Below are positions 8,357 to 16,393 of a stretch of DNA of 64,000 bases, in pieces. The stretch's first letter is position 1; each line of letters starts with the position of its first letter. The stretch is from the NCBI RefSeq assembly GCF_003259365.1, contig NZ_QLLY01000008.1:248001-312000 (forward strand), written 5' to 3'. The stretch is from Streptomyces sp. PsTaAH-137 (GTDB taxonomy: Bacteria > Actinomycetota > Actinomycetes > Streptomycetales > Streptomycetaceae). A program made the translations under genes and the position numbers. Below the pieces are notes generated by a model. That model was not told the origin of the DNA. It did not search any database and was given only the letters and a program-made list of their open reading frames with translations.

Positions 8357-8420
8357 CTCAGTTGGTTAGAGCAGCGGACTCTTAATCCGCGTGTCCGGGG
8401 TTCGAGTCCCTGATGGCGCA
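8347..8420 (+). tRNA. tRNA-Lys(CTT), copy 1
   Basis: The acceptor stem is GCGCCAT paired with ATGGCGC. The anticodon stem GCGGA/TCCGC holds the loop CTCTTAA, giving anticodon CTT. The T arm contains GGTTCGAGTCC. CCA is not encoded. The first ten bases are also the end of the primase-like coding sequence. It is identical over 74 bases to the copies at 22701 (inverted) and 28645. Confidence 0.97.
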
Positions 8421-8428
8421 CCTGAAGC

Positions 8429-8457
8429 GAAGGCCCCCCGCAGTGCGGGGGGCCTTC
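8429..8457 (+). terminator. Hairpin terminator after tRNA-Lys copy 1
   Basis: A perfect 13-bp stem, GAAGGCCCCCCGC / GCGGGGGGCCTTC, with a three-base loop begins eight bases after the tRNA. Related hairpins follow the other two tRNA-Lys genes. Confidence 0.85.
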
Positions 8458-8493
8458 GTCGTTGCCATTCGGGCGCGCCCCGGTGGGGCTTCT

Positions 8494-8761
8494 CGCGCAG
8501 TTCCCCGCGCCCCTAAAACCAGTCCGTCACGCGCGCCTCTCGTCGTGGCTGGTCGCGCAGTTCCCCGCGCCCCTGAGATGCGCACTTCGTGCGCCATCTC
8601 ATCAGAGAGGCGCGCCACCGCTGCCCTATCGGGAGGCGCGCGGAGCGCAGCCTCAAGGGGAGGCGGCGCGAAGCGCCTGCCTCAGGGGCGCGGGGAACTG
8701 CGCGAGAAGCGGCCACCGGGGCGCGCGTGACCGACAACCCAGGGGCGCGGGGAACTGCGCG
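8494..8761. repeat. Intergenic GC-rich repeat cluster 2 (four copies)
   Basis: This is the gene-free stretch between the tRNA terminator and the protease gene. It contains two forward copies of the repeat (8494-8514, 8554-8576) followed by two inverted copies (8692-8704 and preceding bases, 8740-8761). An internal GAGATGCGCA / TGCGCCATCTC inverted repeat lies at about 8575-8602. No open frame here looks coding. The nested arrangement of two forward then two inverted copies would allow one very long stem-loop between the convergent transcription units. Confidence 0.85.
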
Positions 8762-8792
8762 ACCAGCCACGACGAGAGGCGCGCCCTCCCGA

Positions 8793-10052
8793 CTAGCCCG
8801 TCGTCACCTTCACCGTCCATGACCCCGAGGACGTCCGGTCGCCCACCTCAATGCGGAGCTTCTCCCCGGGGACCGAGAAGCTTTCGCCCTCCTGGATCGG
8901 GGCGTCCGCCAGAGGCGGGTAGACCGAGTCGCCGTAGCAGGCCTCCGTGGACGGGTGGGAGTCGAGGACCTGGACCGGCCCGGCGCCGGAGGCGGAGTCG
9001 CTGCGGACGCGGTAGACGAGGACCCCCTGGGAGCAGGTCGCGTCGTCGTTGCCGCCCGCGCCCCGCGCCTCCAGGGCGATGGCGCTGGACGGCCCGGTCC
9101 GGACGACGGCGAGCTTCGTACCGTCACCGGTGCCGAACGGAGCCCCCGCCGCCCGCGGAGCGGTACTCAGCGGCTCCAGGGTCAGCCGGGTGTCCCCGGG
9201 GTGCGTCACGCACGTCACCTGGCTCGACGGAAGCCAGCCCAGCTTCCACTTGTGCCAGCCGAAGAAGTCGGGAGCGAGCCCGAACTGGCTGCCCATGACG
9301 TCCCAGTCGCCGACGTACGTGTCCCAGTCCCCCTCGCCGTCGGTCGGCCGGTGGTAGAGATCGGGCAGGTCGAAGACGTGGCCGGTCTCGTGCGCGAGGA
9401 CGTTGCGGTCCGGCGGGTGGTGCTCGAAGACGGTGACGATCCGGCGGATGTCGGTGCCGTCCGCGCGCATCGGCCGGTCGAAGTTCACGACCTTAGTCGC
9501 GTCCGAGTCGACACCGGGCGCGTCCGGGTCGGCGACGAAGTACACGACGTCGTACTTGCTGAAGTCGGTCGCCGGATCCGCCGCCGCGAGGGCGTCGCGG
9601 AGATAGGCGCTGCGGTGCGCCGCGCTCCAGTCGCGCTTTATGGCGTACGAGGTCGAGGCGTGCGGCATCTCGATCCACGTCCGCTGCGGGTGCGCAACGA
9701 GCCGGAACCTGCCGTACGAGGCGCGTTCGAAGAAGTCGCTGGTCGCCGGGAAGTAGTCGGCCGCCAGCTGTCGCGGGGTGGTCGCCGGTTCCCAGTCGGG
9801 GAAGGAGAGGAAGACCATGACCGCGTTGAGAGGTTTGACGGGGCGCGGATACGTGGAGTTCCACGAGTCCAGGCCCTCGGAGTGGTGGGCGGCGGTGCGC
9901 TCCAGGGCGCACGGCCCCGCGTAGGGCGGCGCGGCCGCGGCGGGACCCGCGACCAGGCCGATGGCGGCCAGGGCGGTGAGAGCGGTCAGCGCGGCGGCGG
10001 TGGCACGCAGACGGCGCTTGTCCACTCCCCCGGGTGGCTGCGGACGCGGCAA
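8793..10052 (-). CDS. Secreted M6-type (immune-inhibitor-A-like) zinc metalloprotease
   Basis: I chose TTG 10052 because GGAGG sits five bases before it. GTG 10109 in the same frame would add 19 residues that do not look like a signal peptide. From TTG there is a basic n-region (DKRRLR), a long Ala/Leu core and a cleavage region AGPAAAAPP. The catalytic motif is HETGHVFDLPDLYH, with HExxH plus a downstream zinc-ligand region typical of the M6 family. A following GDWDVMGS stretch also fits. The rest is a beta-rich C-terminal domain. It should act outside the cell as a broad protease. Confidence 0.85.
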   Translation of the reverse strand: MPRPQPPGGVDKRRLRATAAALTALTALAAIGLVAGPAAAAPPYAGPCALERTAAHHSEGLDSWNSTYPRPVKPLNAVMVFLSFPDWEPATTPRQLAADYFPATSDFFERASYGRFRLVAHPQRTWIEMPHASTSYAIKRDWSAAHRSAYLRDALAAADPATDFSKYDVVYFVADPDAPGVDSDATKVVNFDRPMRADGTDIRRIVTVFEHHPPDRNVLAHETGHVFDLPDLYHRPTDGEGDWDTYVGDWDVMGSQFGLAPDFFGWHKWKLGWLPSSQVTCVTHPGDTRLTLEPLSTAPRAAGAPFGTGDGTKLAVVRTGPSSAIALEARGAGGNDDATCSQGVLVYRVRSDSASGAGPVQVLDSHPSTEACYGDSVYPPLADAPIQEGESFSVPGEKLRIEVGDRTSSGSWTVKVTTG

Positions 10053-10387
10053 GTCGACCTCCGGACGGGGAATGCGGGACACCCCACCCAGACTGTGTGC
10101 AGTTGTCACACTTCGCCCTGTTTATCTGGCCCGGACGAGTGAGCGGCCGACACCCCGGCGGTCACCGAACGTCACAGATGATCCAGGGTGGTCGCCGCTC
10201 GGAAGAAGCCCGGCCCGGCCCGAGCAGAAACGATCTGCCGGTCCCCCGGTGCCCCCACCGGGACCGCGTCGGTGCGCGGAACAGGCTGGATAGGCCGTCC
10301 GACCTGCCTCTATGATCGGCACACTTTCCTGCCGGGACCCGGCCGCACCAGAACACGCAACCAGACGACGCACTGCGGGAGCGAACG

Positions 10388-12205
10388 GTGAGCGCACAGC
10401 CCGATGGGCCCACGACGGCGACCGAGGCATCCGCACCGCTCCGGCGCCCCGCTTCCCTCACGGAGAGTGGCCGGCCGCGGCGGGATTCCCCGGATGCCGC
10501 CTACCGGTCCGCGTTCCTCGCCGCGCCCCTCCCCATGGCGGTCGTCGACCGCGCCGGGCTGATCGTCGGGGCCAACCACGCGGCGCTCGCCCTGCTGGGC
10601 GGGGACAGCGACCAGCCGGTCATCGGGCGCCTCGCCGCCGAACTGCTCGACCTCTCCTCCGACCCGCGCACCCGGGACGCGTACGAGGACGTGCTGCACG
10701 GCCGGCAGGCCCGCCTCTCGCGCACCCGCCGCCTCAAGCACCCCGTCGGCCACTCGATGTGGACCCGGGTCACGCTGGCGCCGGTGCCGGGCACCGAGGT
10801 CGTCCTCGTCTCGCTGCACGATCTCAGCGCCCACCGCGAGCTGCGGTCCCGGCTGCGCCATCTCCAGATGCACGACCCGGTGACGCAACTGCCCAACCGC
10901 GCCCTGTTCTTCGAGCGGCTCACCGCCGCCCTGGAGGCCGGCGCGTACGACGAGACGGGCACGACCGGCCGGGTGGGCCTGTGCTACCTCGACCTCGACG
11001 GGTTCAAGGCGGTCAACGACACCCTCGGCCACCATGTCGGCGACCGGCTGCTGGCCGCCGTCGCCCAGCGGCTCGCGCACTGCGCGGAGCGGGCCCGGCA
11101 CACCACCGGCGCCCCGCTCGTGGCCCGGCTCGGCGGCGACGAGTTCGCGCTGCTCGTGGAGGAGTCGACCGGCACCGAGCAGGCGACCGATCTGGCGCAG
11201 TCCGTGCTGGACGCGCTGCGGGAGCCGTTCGACCTGACCGGGCAGCGGCTGTCGGTCTCCGCGTCGGTCGGCGTCGTCGAGCGGCAGGCCATCGGGACGA
11301 CGACCACCGGTCTGATGCAGGCCGCCGACACCACGTTGTACTGGGCGAAGGCCGACGGCAAGGCCCGCTGGACCCTCTTCGACCCGGAGCGCAACGCACA
11401 CCGCATGACCCGGCAGGCCCTGTCGTCGGGGCTGCGGCCCGCCGTCGAGCGGGGCGAGTTCGTCCTGGACTACCAGCCGCTCGTGCAGTTGGAGGACGGG
11501 GCGCTGCGCGGGGTCGAGGCGCTGGTGCGCTGGCGGCACCCGCAGTTCGGGCTGCTGACGCCGAATCGGTTCATCGGGCTCGCCGAAGAGGACGGCTCCA
11601 TCGTGCAGTTGGGGCTGTGGGTGCTGCGCACGGCGTGCGCGCAGACGCGGCGCTGGCAGCTGGAGAACCCGGCCGGGCCGCCCGTCTTCGTCAGTGTGAA
11701 CGTCGCGGTGCGGCAGGTGTGGGACTCGGATCTGGTGGCCGACGTCGCGCGGATCCTCGCGGAGACCGGGCTCGCGCCCGAACTGCTGCAGCTGGAGCTG
11801 ACCGAGTCCGCCGTCATGGGCTCGGCCGGACGGCCGCTCCAGGCGCTCCAGGCCCTCAGCGACATGGGCGTCCGCATCGCCATCGACGACTTCGGGACCG
11901 GGTACTCGAACCTGGCCTACCTGAGCCGCCTCCCGGTGTCCGTGCTGAAGCTGGACGGGTCGTTCGTGCGCGGTTTCCAGTACGAGGACGGGGCGGCGCC
12001 CTCCGATCCGGCGGACGCGATGATCGTGGAGGCGATGGTGCAGCTGGCGCACCGGCTCGGGCTCACCGTGACCGCGGAGTGCGTGGAGACGGCCGAGCAG
12101 GCCGAGCGGCTGCGCCGGATCGGCTGCGACACCGGCCAGGGGTGGCTGTACTCCCGGCCGGTGGCGCCGGACCGTATCTCCCGGCTGCTCGCGCCCGTCT
12201 CCTGA
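10388..12205 (+). CDS. PAS-GGDEF-EAL c-di-GMP turnover protein
   Basis: GTG start with GGGAG upstream, and a good -10 hexamer TATGAT at 10311-10316. The 605 residues hold a PAS domain (about 38-150), a diguanylate cyclase domain with intact GGDEF (249-253) and LDLDGFKAVND, and a phosphodiesterase domain with EAL (377-379) and DDFGTGYSNLAYL. Both catalytic signatures look complete, so it could make or break cyclic di-GMP, the second messenger that sets the timing of Streptomyces development through BldD. There is no membrane segment, so it is cytosolic. The input sensed by the PAS domain is unknown. Confidence 0.93.
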   Translation: MSAQPDGPTTATEASAPLRRPASLTESGRPRRDSPDAAYRSAFLAAPLPMAVVDRAGLIVGANHAALALLGGDSDQPVIGRLAAELLDLSSDPRTRDAYEDVLHGRQARLSRTRRLKHPVGHSMWTRVTLAPVPGTEVVLVSLHDLSAHRELRSRLRHLQMHDPVTQLPNRALFFERLTAALEAGAYDETGTTGRVGLCYLDLDGFKAVNDTLGHHVGDRLLAAVAQRLAHCAERARHTTGAPLVARLGGDEFALLVEESTGTEQATDLAQSVLDALREPFDLTGQRLSVSASVGVVERQAIGTTTTGLMQAADTTLYWAKADGKARWTLFDPERNAHRMTRQALSSGLRPAVERGEFVLDYQPLVQLEDGALRGVEALVRWRHPQFGLLTPNRFIGLAEEDGSIVQLGLWVLRTACAQTRRWQLENPAGPPVFVSVNVAVRQVWDSDLVADVARILAETGLAPELLQLELTESAVMGSAGRPLQALQALSDMGVRIAIDDFGTGYSNLAYLSRLPVSVLKLDGSFVRGFQYEDGAAPSDPADAMIVEAMVQLAHRLGLTVTAECVETAEQAERLRRIGCDTGQGWLYSRPVAPDRISRLLAPVS

Positions 12206-12215
12206 ACCCGCCCGG

Positions 12216-13313
12216 TCAGCCCTGCGGCATCCCGTAGGCGTCCGCGATGAGTTCGTAGCTGCGCAGCCGGACCTCACCGGTGTGGGCGTTGGCGGTGAGC
12301 ATCAGCTCGTCCGCGCCGGTGCGCTTCTGGAGGTCGTCGAGGCCGGAGCGGACCTCGTCGGCGGTGCCGTGGATGACGTTGGAGTTCCAGGAGTCGACGA
12401 AGTCCCGCTCCATCTCGTTGAACTGGTACGCCTCCGCCTCCTCCGGCGTCGGGACCAGGCCGGGGCGGCCGGTGCGCAGCCGGACCATGTTGAGCGCGGC
12501 GGCCAGCACCTGGCGGCGGGCCTCCGTGCCGTCGTCGTCGGTCGCGAGCGCCGAGACGCCGATCAGGGCGTAGGGCTCGGAGAGCACCGAGGAGGGGCGG
12601 AACGACTCGCGGTACAGGTCGAGCGCCGGGATGGTGTTCTGCGCGGAGAAGTGGTGCGCGAAGGCGAACGGCAGGCCCAGGCCGGCGGCCAGGCGGGCGC
12701 TGAAGCCGCTGGAGCCGAGCAGCCAGATCGGCGGGCGGTGCGGGTCCTGGACGCCGCCGGGTGACGTGGCCTGGACCGGGCCAGGGACCGCGTGGATCCG
12801 GGAGTACGGGTGGCCGTCCGGGAAGTCGTCGTCGAGGAAGCGGATCAGCTCGGCGAGCTGCTGGGGGAAGTCGTCGGCGCCCTCGTTCAGGCGGTCGCTG
12901 CGGCGCAGGGCGGCCGCCGTGGCGCCGTCGGTGCCGGGGGCGCGGCCGAGGCCGAGGTCGACGCGGTGCGGGGCGAGGGCTTCCAGGGTGCCGAACTGCT
13001 CCGCGATGACCAGGGGGGCGTGGTTGGGGAGCATGACGCCGCCGGAGCCGAGGCGGATGCGGTCCGTGTGGGCCGCCAGGTGGGACAGGATCACGGCCGG
13101 GCTGCTGGACGCGACGCCGGGCATCGAGTGGTGCTCGGCGACCCAGTAGCGGTGGTAGCCGCGGCGTTCGGCGAGGCGGGCGATGTCGACGCCGGTGGCG
13201 AGGGCCTGGGACGCGGTGCGGCCTGCTCCTACGGTGACCAGGTCCAGGACCGAGAGGGGGGTGGGGGCGGTGCCGTGGGCTGCGCCGCGGATCTCGTCTT
13301 GGGTGGCCGGCAC
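12216..13313 (-). CDS. LLM-class flavin-dependent (luciferase-like) oxidoreductase
   Basis: The 365-residue protein has the luciferase-like barrel pattern: LSVLDLVTVG at the first strand, AERRGYHRYWVAEHHSMPGVASSSPAV, and IRLGSGGVMLPNHAPLVIAEQFGTLEAL. It ends with the usual DELMLTANAHTG segment. These proteins bind FMN or F420 and oxidise small substrates. The EHHSMP form is the common group of unknown substrate. It converges on the GGDEF-EAL gene with a ten-base gap and no obvious partner gene. Confidence 0.92.
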   Translation of the reverse strand: MPATQDEIRGAAHGTAPTPLSVLDLVTVGAGRTASQALATGVDIARLAERRGYHRYWVAEHHSMPGVASSSPAVILSHLAAHTDRIRLGSGGVMLPNHAPLVIAEQFGTLEALAPHRVDLGLGRAPGTDGATAAALRRSDRLNEGADDFPQQLAELIRFLDDDFPDGHPYSRIHAVPGPVQATSPGGVQDPHRPPIWLLGSSGFSARLAAGLGLPFAFAHHFSAQNTIPALDLYRESFRPSSVLSEPYALIGVSALATDDDGTEARRQVLAAALNMVRLRTGRPGLVPTPEEAEAYQFNEMERDFVDSWNSNVIHGTADEVRSGLDDLQKRTGADELMLTANAHTGEVRLRSYELIADAYGMPQG

Positions 13314-13421
13314 GGGGTCCTCCTGCGTAGCTCTACATCTGGGCTGGACCTCGGGCTTAACGGAGGCGCACTCCGCTTTATTCCCCCCTCGTTCGCCACC
13401 TGACGGCCGGTGGGGGCTGGT

Positions 13422-13521
13422 CGCGCAGTTCCCCGCGCCCCTGAAGCGAGCTGCGCTCGCTCAGGGGTGCTGATGAGATGCCGCACGAAGTGCGCATCTC
13501 AGGGGCGCGGGGAACTGCGCG
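13422..13521. repeat. Intergenic GC-rich repeat cluster 3
   Basis: One forward copy (13422-13443) and one inverted copy (13499-13521) flank an inner GAGATGCCGCA / TGCGCATCTC inverted repeat. The pair lies directly after the 3' end of the racemase-like gene, upstream of the oxidoreductase gene read in the same direction, so here it marks only one gene end. Confidence 0.85.
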
Positions 13522-13551
13522 AGAAGAGGCCACCGGGCCGCACCCGAACGA

Positions 13552-14283
13552 CTACGCCTGAATCACCGGCTCCTTCGTGAACAGCGCACCCAGAGCGGGA
13601 GCGTTCACGCGGCGGTCGACCAGGCGGAGGGCCTCCCAGACCGTGACCTGGTTGGCGGTGAGGACCGGTTTGCCGAGTTCCCGTTCCAGGTCGGAGATGT
13701 GCGCGGCGGTGTGCAGCGCCGTGTCCGGGAGAAGGACCACCTCGGCGTCGGGATGGTCCCCGGCCCGCGCCATGGCGAGGACCTCGTCCCACCCCCAGGT
13801 GCCCACCTCGGCGGCGGTGATGATGCCGCTGCCGCGCACGGAGAGCACCTCGGCACCGGCCGCCTTGAGGAACGTGGCGAAATGGTCCGCGACGTCCGAC
13901 GGATAGGTCGCGGCGACCGCCACCCGCCGCACCCCGAGCTCCCCCAGCGCGTGCGCGAAGGCGAAGGACGTGCTGGACGCGGGCAGCCCCGCGGCCTGCG
14001 CGAGCCCGCGGACCTGGTCGTGGGCGCCGTCCCAGCCGAAGACGAAGCTGCCGGAGGTGCAGGCCCAGACCACCGCCTCGGCACCGGACAGACGCAGTTC
14101 CTCGACTCCGGCCGCCAGGCGCTCGGGCGCGCCCATGCGCAGCAGCGCGTCGACGCGGTGCGCGTCCTCGCCGATGTCGGTGTGCACGACGGCCAGCCGT
14201 ACGTCGCTGTCGATCAGCATCTCGATCCGCGGATAGTCGTCCTCCGCGGAGTGTCCGGGGTAGAGAAATCCGAGCGCTGTCAT
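13552..14283 (-). CDS. Asp/Glu racemase-superfamily protein (EutA/maleate-isomerase-like), second cysteine lost
   Basis: The 243-residue protein begins MTALGFLYPGHSAEDDYPR and has the first catalytic cysteine in WACTSGSF. The second catalytic position, which is SCTN in the upstream neighbour, is LPDTAL here, so the two-cysteine racemase/isomerase mechanism is not available. The family includes maleate cis-trans isomerase, arylmalonate decarboxylase and the ectoine-utilisation protein EutA. It is separated from the paralogue by three bases, so the two are one operon, perhaps an unequal heteromer. The repeat pair after the stop probably ends the transcript. Confidence 0.8.
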   Translation of the reverse strand: MTALGFLYPGHSAEDDYPRIEMLIDSDVRLAVVHTDIGEDAHRVDALLRMGAPERLAAGVEELRLSGAEAVVWACTSGSFVFGWDGAHDQVRGLAQAAGLPASSTSFAFAHALGELGVRRVAVAATYPSDVADHFATFLKAAGAEVLSVRGSGIITAAEVGTWGWDEVLAMARAGDHPDAEVVLLPDTALHTAAHISDLERELGKPVLTANQVTVWEALRLVDRRVNAPALGALFTKEPVIQA

Positions 14284-14286
14284 GCT

Positions 14287-15102
14287 CTAAGCCCACCCTT
14301 CCTGGCCCTCCGGAAGTTCCGGAAGACGCTGTTCTGCCTGACGTCCTGGCACGGGCCACTGCCGGCGTGCCGCAGGGTCGAGCAGCGCCTGGTAGGGGCC
14401 CACTGCTCGCGTACCCAGTCGGGCGAGGGCTGCCCACATCGTGACCTGATTGGCTGAGATCACCGGCATCCGCAGCTCGGCCTCCAGCTGCGGGATGACG
14501 TCGTAGGTGGGCAGGTTCGTACAGCTGATGAAGAGCGCGTCGGCGCAGGTGCCGACGGCCGCGCGGGCCATGTCGGCGACGTCCCGGTAGGGGACCTTCC
14601 AGATGTGCCGGGTCAGCCCGAGATAGGCCCGGCCCACCACGGTGATGCCCGCCTCCGCCAGGTACTCCTCAAGGGACTCGGTGACGGAGCGGGTGTACGG
14701 GGTGACGAGCGCGATGCGGCGCGCGCCGAGGTCGGCGAGGGCGTCGAGCAGCGCCCCCGATGTGGTCACGGACGGAAGCTCCCCGGCCCTGCGCATCGCC
14801 TCGCACATCGCGCGTTCCCCGGCGATGCCGCCGACGAAACTGCCCGAGGTGCAGGCGTAGGCGAGGACCTGCGGTTCGGCGGCGCCGAGCGCCCGGACCG
14901 CCTCGCCGAGCGTCTCGTGCTCGCTGACCAGGCGGGCCAGGTCGAGGCTGACCTCGACGGGCACGAACGGCGTACGGGTGAGGTGGAGGGAGATGTCGTC
15001 GGGTACCCAGCGCCACAGTTCACGGTCGAGAGCGAAGTCGAACGGTGCGACGACGCCGACGCCGCGCTGCGGCTGCGGTCCCCCCAGGAATGAGACGTCC
15101 AT
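14287..15102 (-). CDS. Asp/Glu racemase-superfamily protein (EutA/maleate-isomerase-like), both cysteines present
   Basis: The 271-residue protein keeps both catalytic cysteines, in YACTSGSFVGG and FISCTNLPTYD, as in maleate cis-trans isomerases and Asp/Glu racemases. The SANQVTMWAALARLG tail matches its downstream paralogue (TANQVTVWEALRLV). It is first in a two-gene minus-strand operon behind a near-consensus promoter at 15225-15253. Next to an Ehu-type importer, an amidase and a 2-hydroxyacid dehydrogenase, it most likely interconverts a dicarboxylate or amide-derived intermediate. The exact substrate cannot be read from sequence. Confidence 0.85.
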   Translation of the reverse strand: MDVSFLGGPQPQRGVGVVAPFDFALDRELWRWVPDDISLHLTRTPFVPVEVSLDLARLVSEHETLGEAVRALGAAEPQVLAYACTSGSFVGGIAGERAMCEAMRRAGELPSVTTSGALLDALADLGARRIALVTPYTRSVTESLEEYLAEAGITVVGRAYLGLTRHIWKVPYRDVADMARAAVGTCADALFISCTNLPTYDVIPQLEAELRMPVISANQVTMWAALARLGTRAVGPYQALLDPAARRQWPVPGRQAEQRLPELPEGQEGWA

Positions 15103-15224
15103 AGAGCATGCCCCAGGTTCAGCTGACGTGATGAGTGCCGATGCGATGCTTGAGCCGGCGATGGGCCGGGACGTCGGGACAGCGACGAGGGCGGGAACCC
15201 GCGTACGGGGTACCGCTGTTGACG

Positions 15225-15253
15225 AAGGTAGGTTCAGGTGCCAGCGTGGTCAA
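15225..15253 (-). promoter_or_regulatory. Near-consensus vegetative promoter for the racemase-like operon
   Basis: On the minus strand TTGACC (15253-15248), a 17-base spacer and TACCTT (15230-15225) match the principal sigma factor pattern well. It points to the gene starting at 15102, giving a leader of roughly 115 bases. The rest of the 15103-15354 gap shows no coding frame. Confidence 0.65.
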
Positions 15254-15354
15254 TCCGCGCATGTCAGTTGGGATGCCGTGAGACGGCGCACACCGCCCAC
15301 AGTTCATGATCCCGATGTTCCCGACTTGTCCATCCCCAGGAAAGCGGAGCTTCG

Positions 15355-16350
15355 TTGCGAAACGATTTCCCCTCGATGTCCGGCCCCGACGCGCGTCGCC
15401 CCACGGTCCTCGTCCTCGACGCGGGCCCGCCCGCGCCGCCGCCCCGGCTCGGCGCGCTGACCGGCCGCGCCCGGGTGCTGCACGCCGCGGACGCCGCCGA
15501 GCTGCGTGATCAACTCCCGTACGCCGATGTGCTGTTGGTCTGGGATTTCCTGTCGGACGCGGTGCGGGAGGCGTGGCCGGGTCGTGGTGCGCGGCCGGCC
15601 TGGGTGCACACGGCGAGCGCGGGCGTGGACCGGCTGATGTTCCCCGAACTCGTGTCCTCCGACTCCGTGCTGACGAACGCCCGGGGTGTCTTCGACCAGC
15701 CGATCGCCGAGTACGTCGCCGCGCTCGTCCTCGCGATGGGCAAGGACCTGCCCGCCACGGTCGGCTTCCAGGCGAACCGGCAGTGGCGGCACCGCGAGAC
15801 GCAGCGGATCGGCGGGACGCGTGCCTGTGTCGTCGGCACCGGCCCCATCGGGCAGGCGATCGTGAAGCAGCTCAAGGCGCTCGGCATCACCACGGCGCTG
15901 GTCGGCCGGCGGGCCCGGGCCGGGGTGCACGGCCCGGCCGACCTGGACCGGCTGCTCGCCCGCGCCGACTGGGCGGTGTGCGCGGCGCCGCTGACGGACG
16001 AGACACGCGGCATGTTCGACGCCCGCCGGTTCGACCTGATGCAGCCGTCGGCGCGGTTCATCAACGTGGGGCGCGGGCCGCTGGTCGTGGAGTCCGACCT
16101 GGTGGACGCCCTGCGCAAGCGGTGGATCGCGGGCGCCGCGCTCGATGTCTTCGAGCACGAACCGCTGCCCGACGACAGCCCGCTGTGGACCGCTCCCGGG
16201 CTGATCGTGTCCCCGCACATGAGCGGCGACACAGTCGGCTGGCGGGACGAACTGGGCCGCCAGTTCGTGGAGTTGTTCGGCCGGTGGGAGAACGGGCGGC
16301 CGCTGATGAATGTAGTCGACAAGAAACGTGGGTATGTCCCCGGCAGCTGA
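15355..16350 (+). CDS. D-isomer-specific 2-hydroxyacid dehydrogenase
   Basis: TTG 15355 has GGAG five bases upstream; ATG 15376 is the alternative. The 331-residue enzyme has the NAD-binding core RACVVGTGPIGQAIVKQLKALG, slightly variant from the usual GxGxxG. The catalytic Arg region CAAPLTDETRGMFDARRF, the acid in ALDVFEHEPLPDDSPLW and the catalytic His in SPHMSGDT are also present. It should reduce a 2-oxoacid or oxidise a D-2-hydroxyacid. It is followed by the amidase 44 bases on, probably the same transcript, within the island of uptake and catabolic genes. Confidence 0.9.
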   Translation: MRNDFPSMSGPDARRPTVLVLDAGPPAPPPRLGALTGRARVLHAADAAELRDQLPYADVLLVWDFLSDAVREAWPGRGARPAWVHTASAGVDRLMFPELVSSDSVLTNARGVFDQPIAEYVAALVLAMGKDLPATVGFQANRQWRHRETQRIGGTRACVVGTGPIGQAIVKQLKALGITTALVGRRARAGVHGPADLDRLLARADWAVCAAPLTDETRGMFDARRFDLMQPSARFINVGRGPLVVESDLVDALRKRWIAGAALDVFEHEPLPDDSPLWTAPGLIVSPHMSGDTVGWRDELGRQFVELFGRWENGRPLMNVVDKKRGYVPGS

Positions 16351-16393
16351 TCACCACTGACGCACCGACCGGACCCCTGGCACTGGAGGACGG

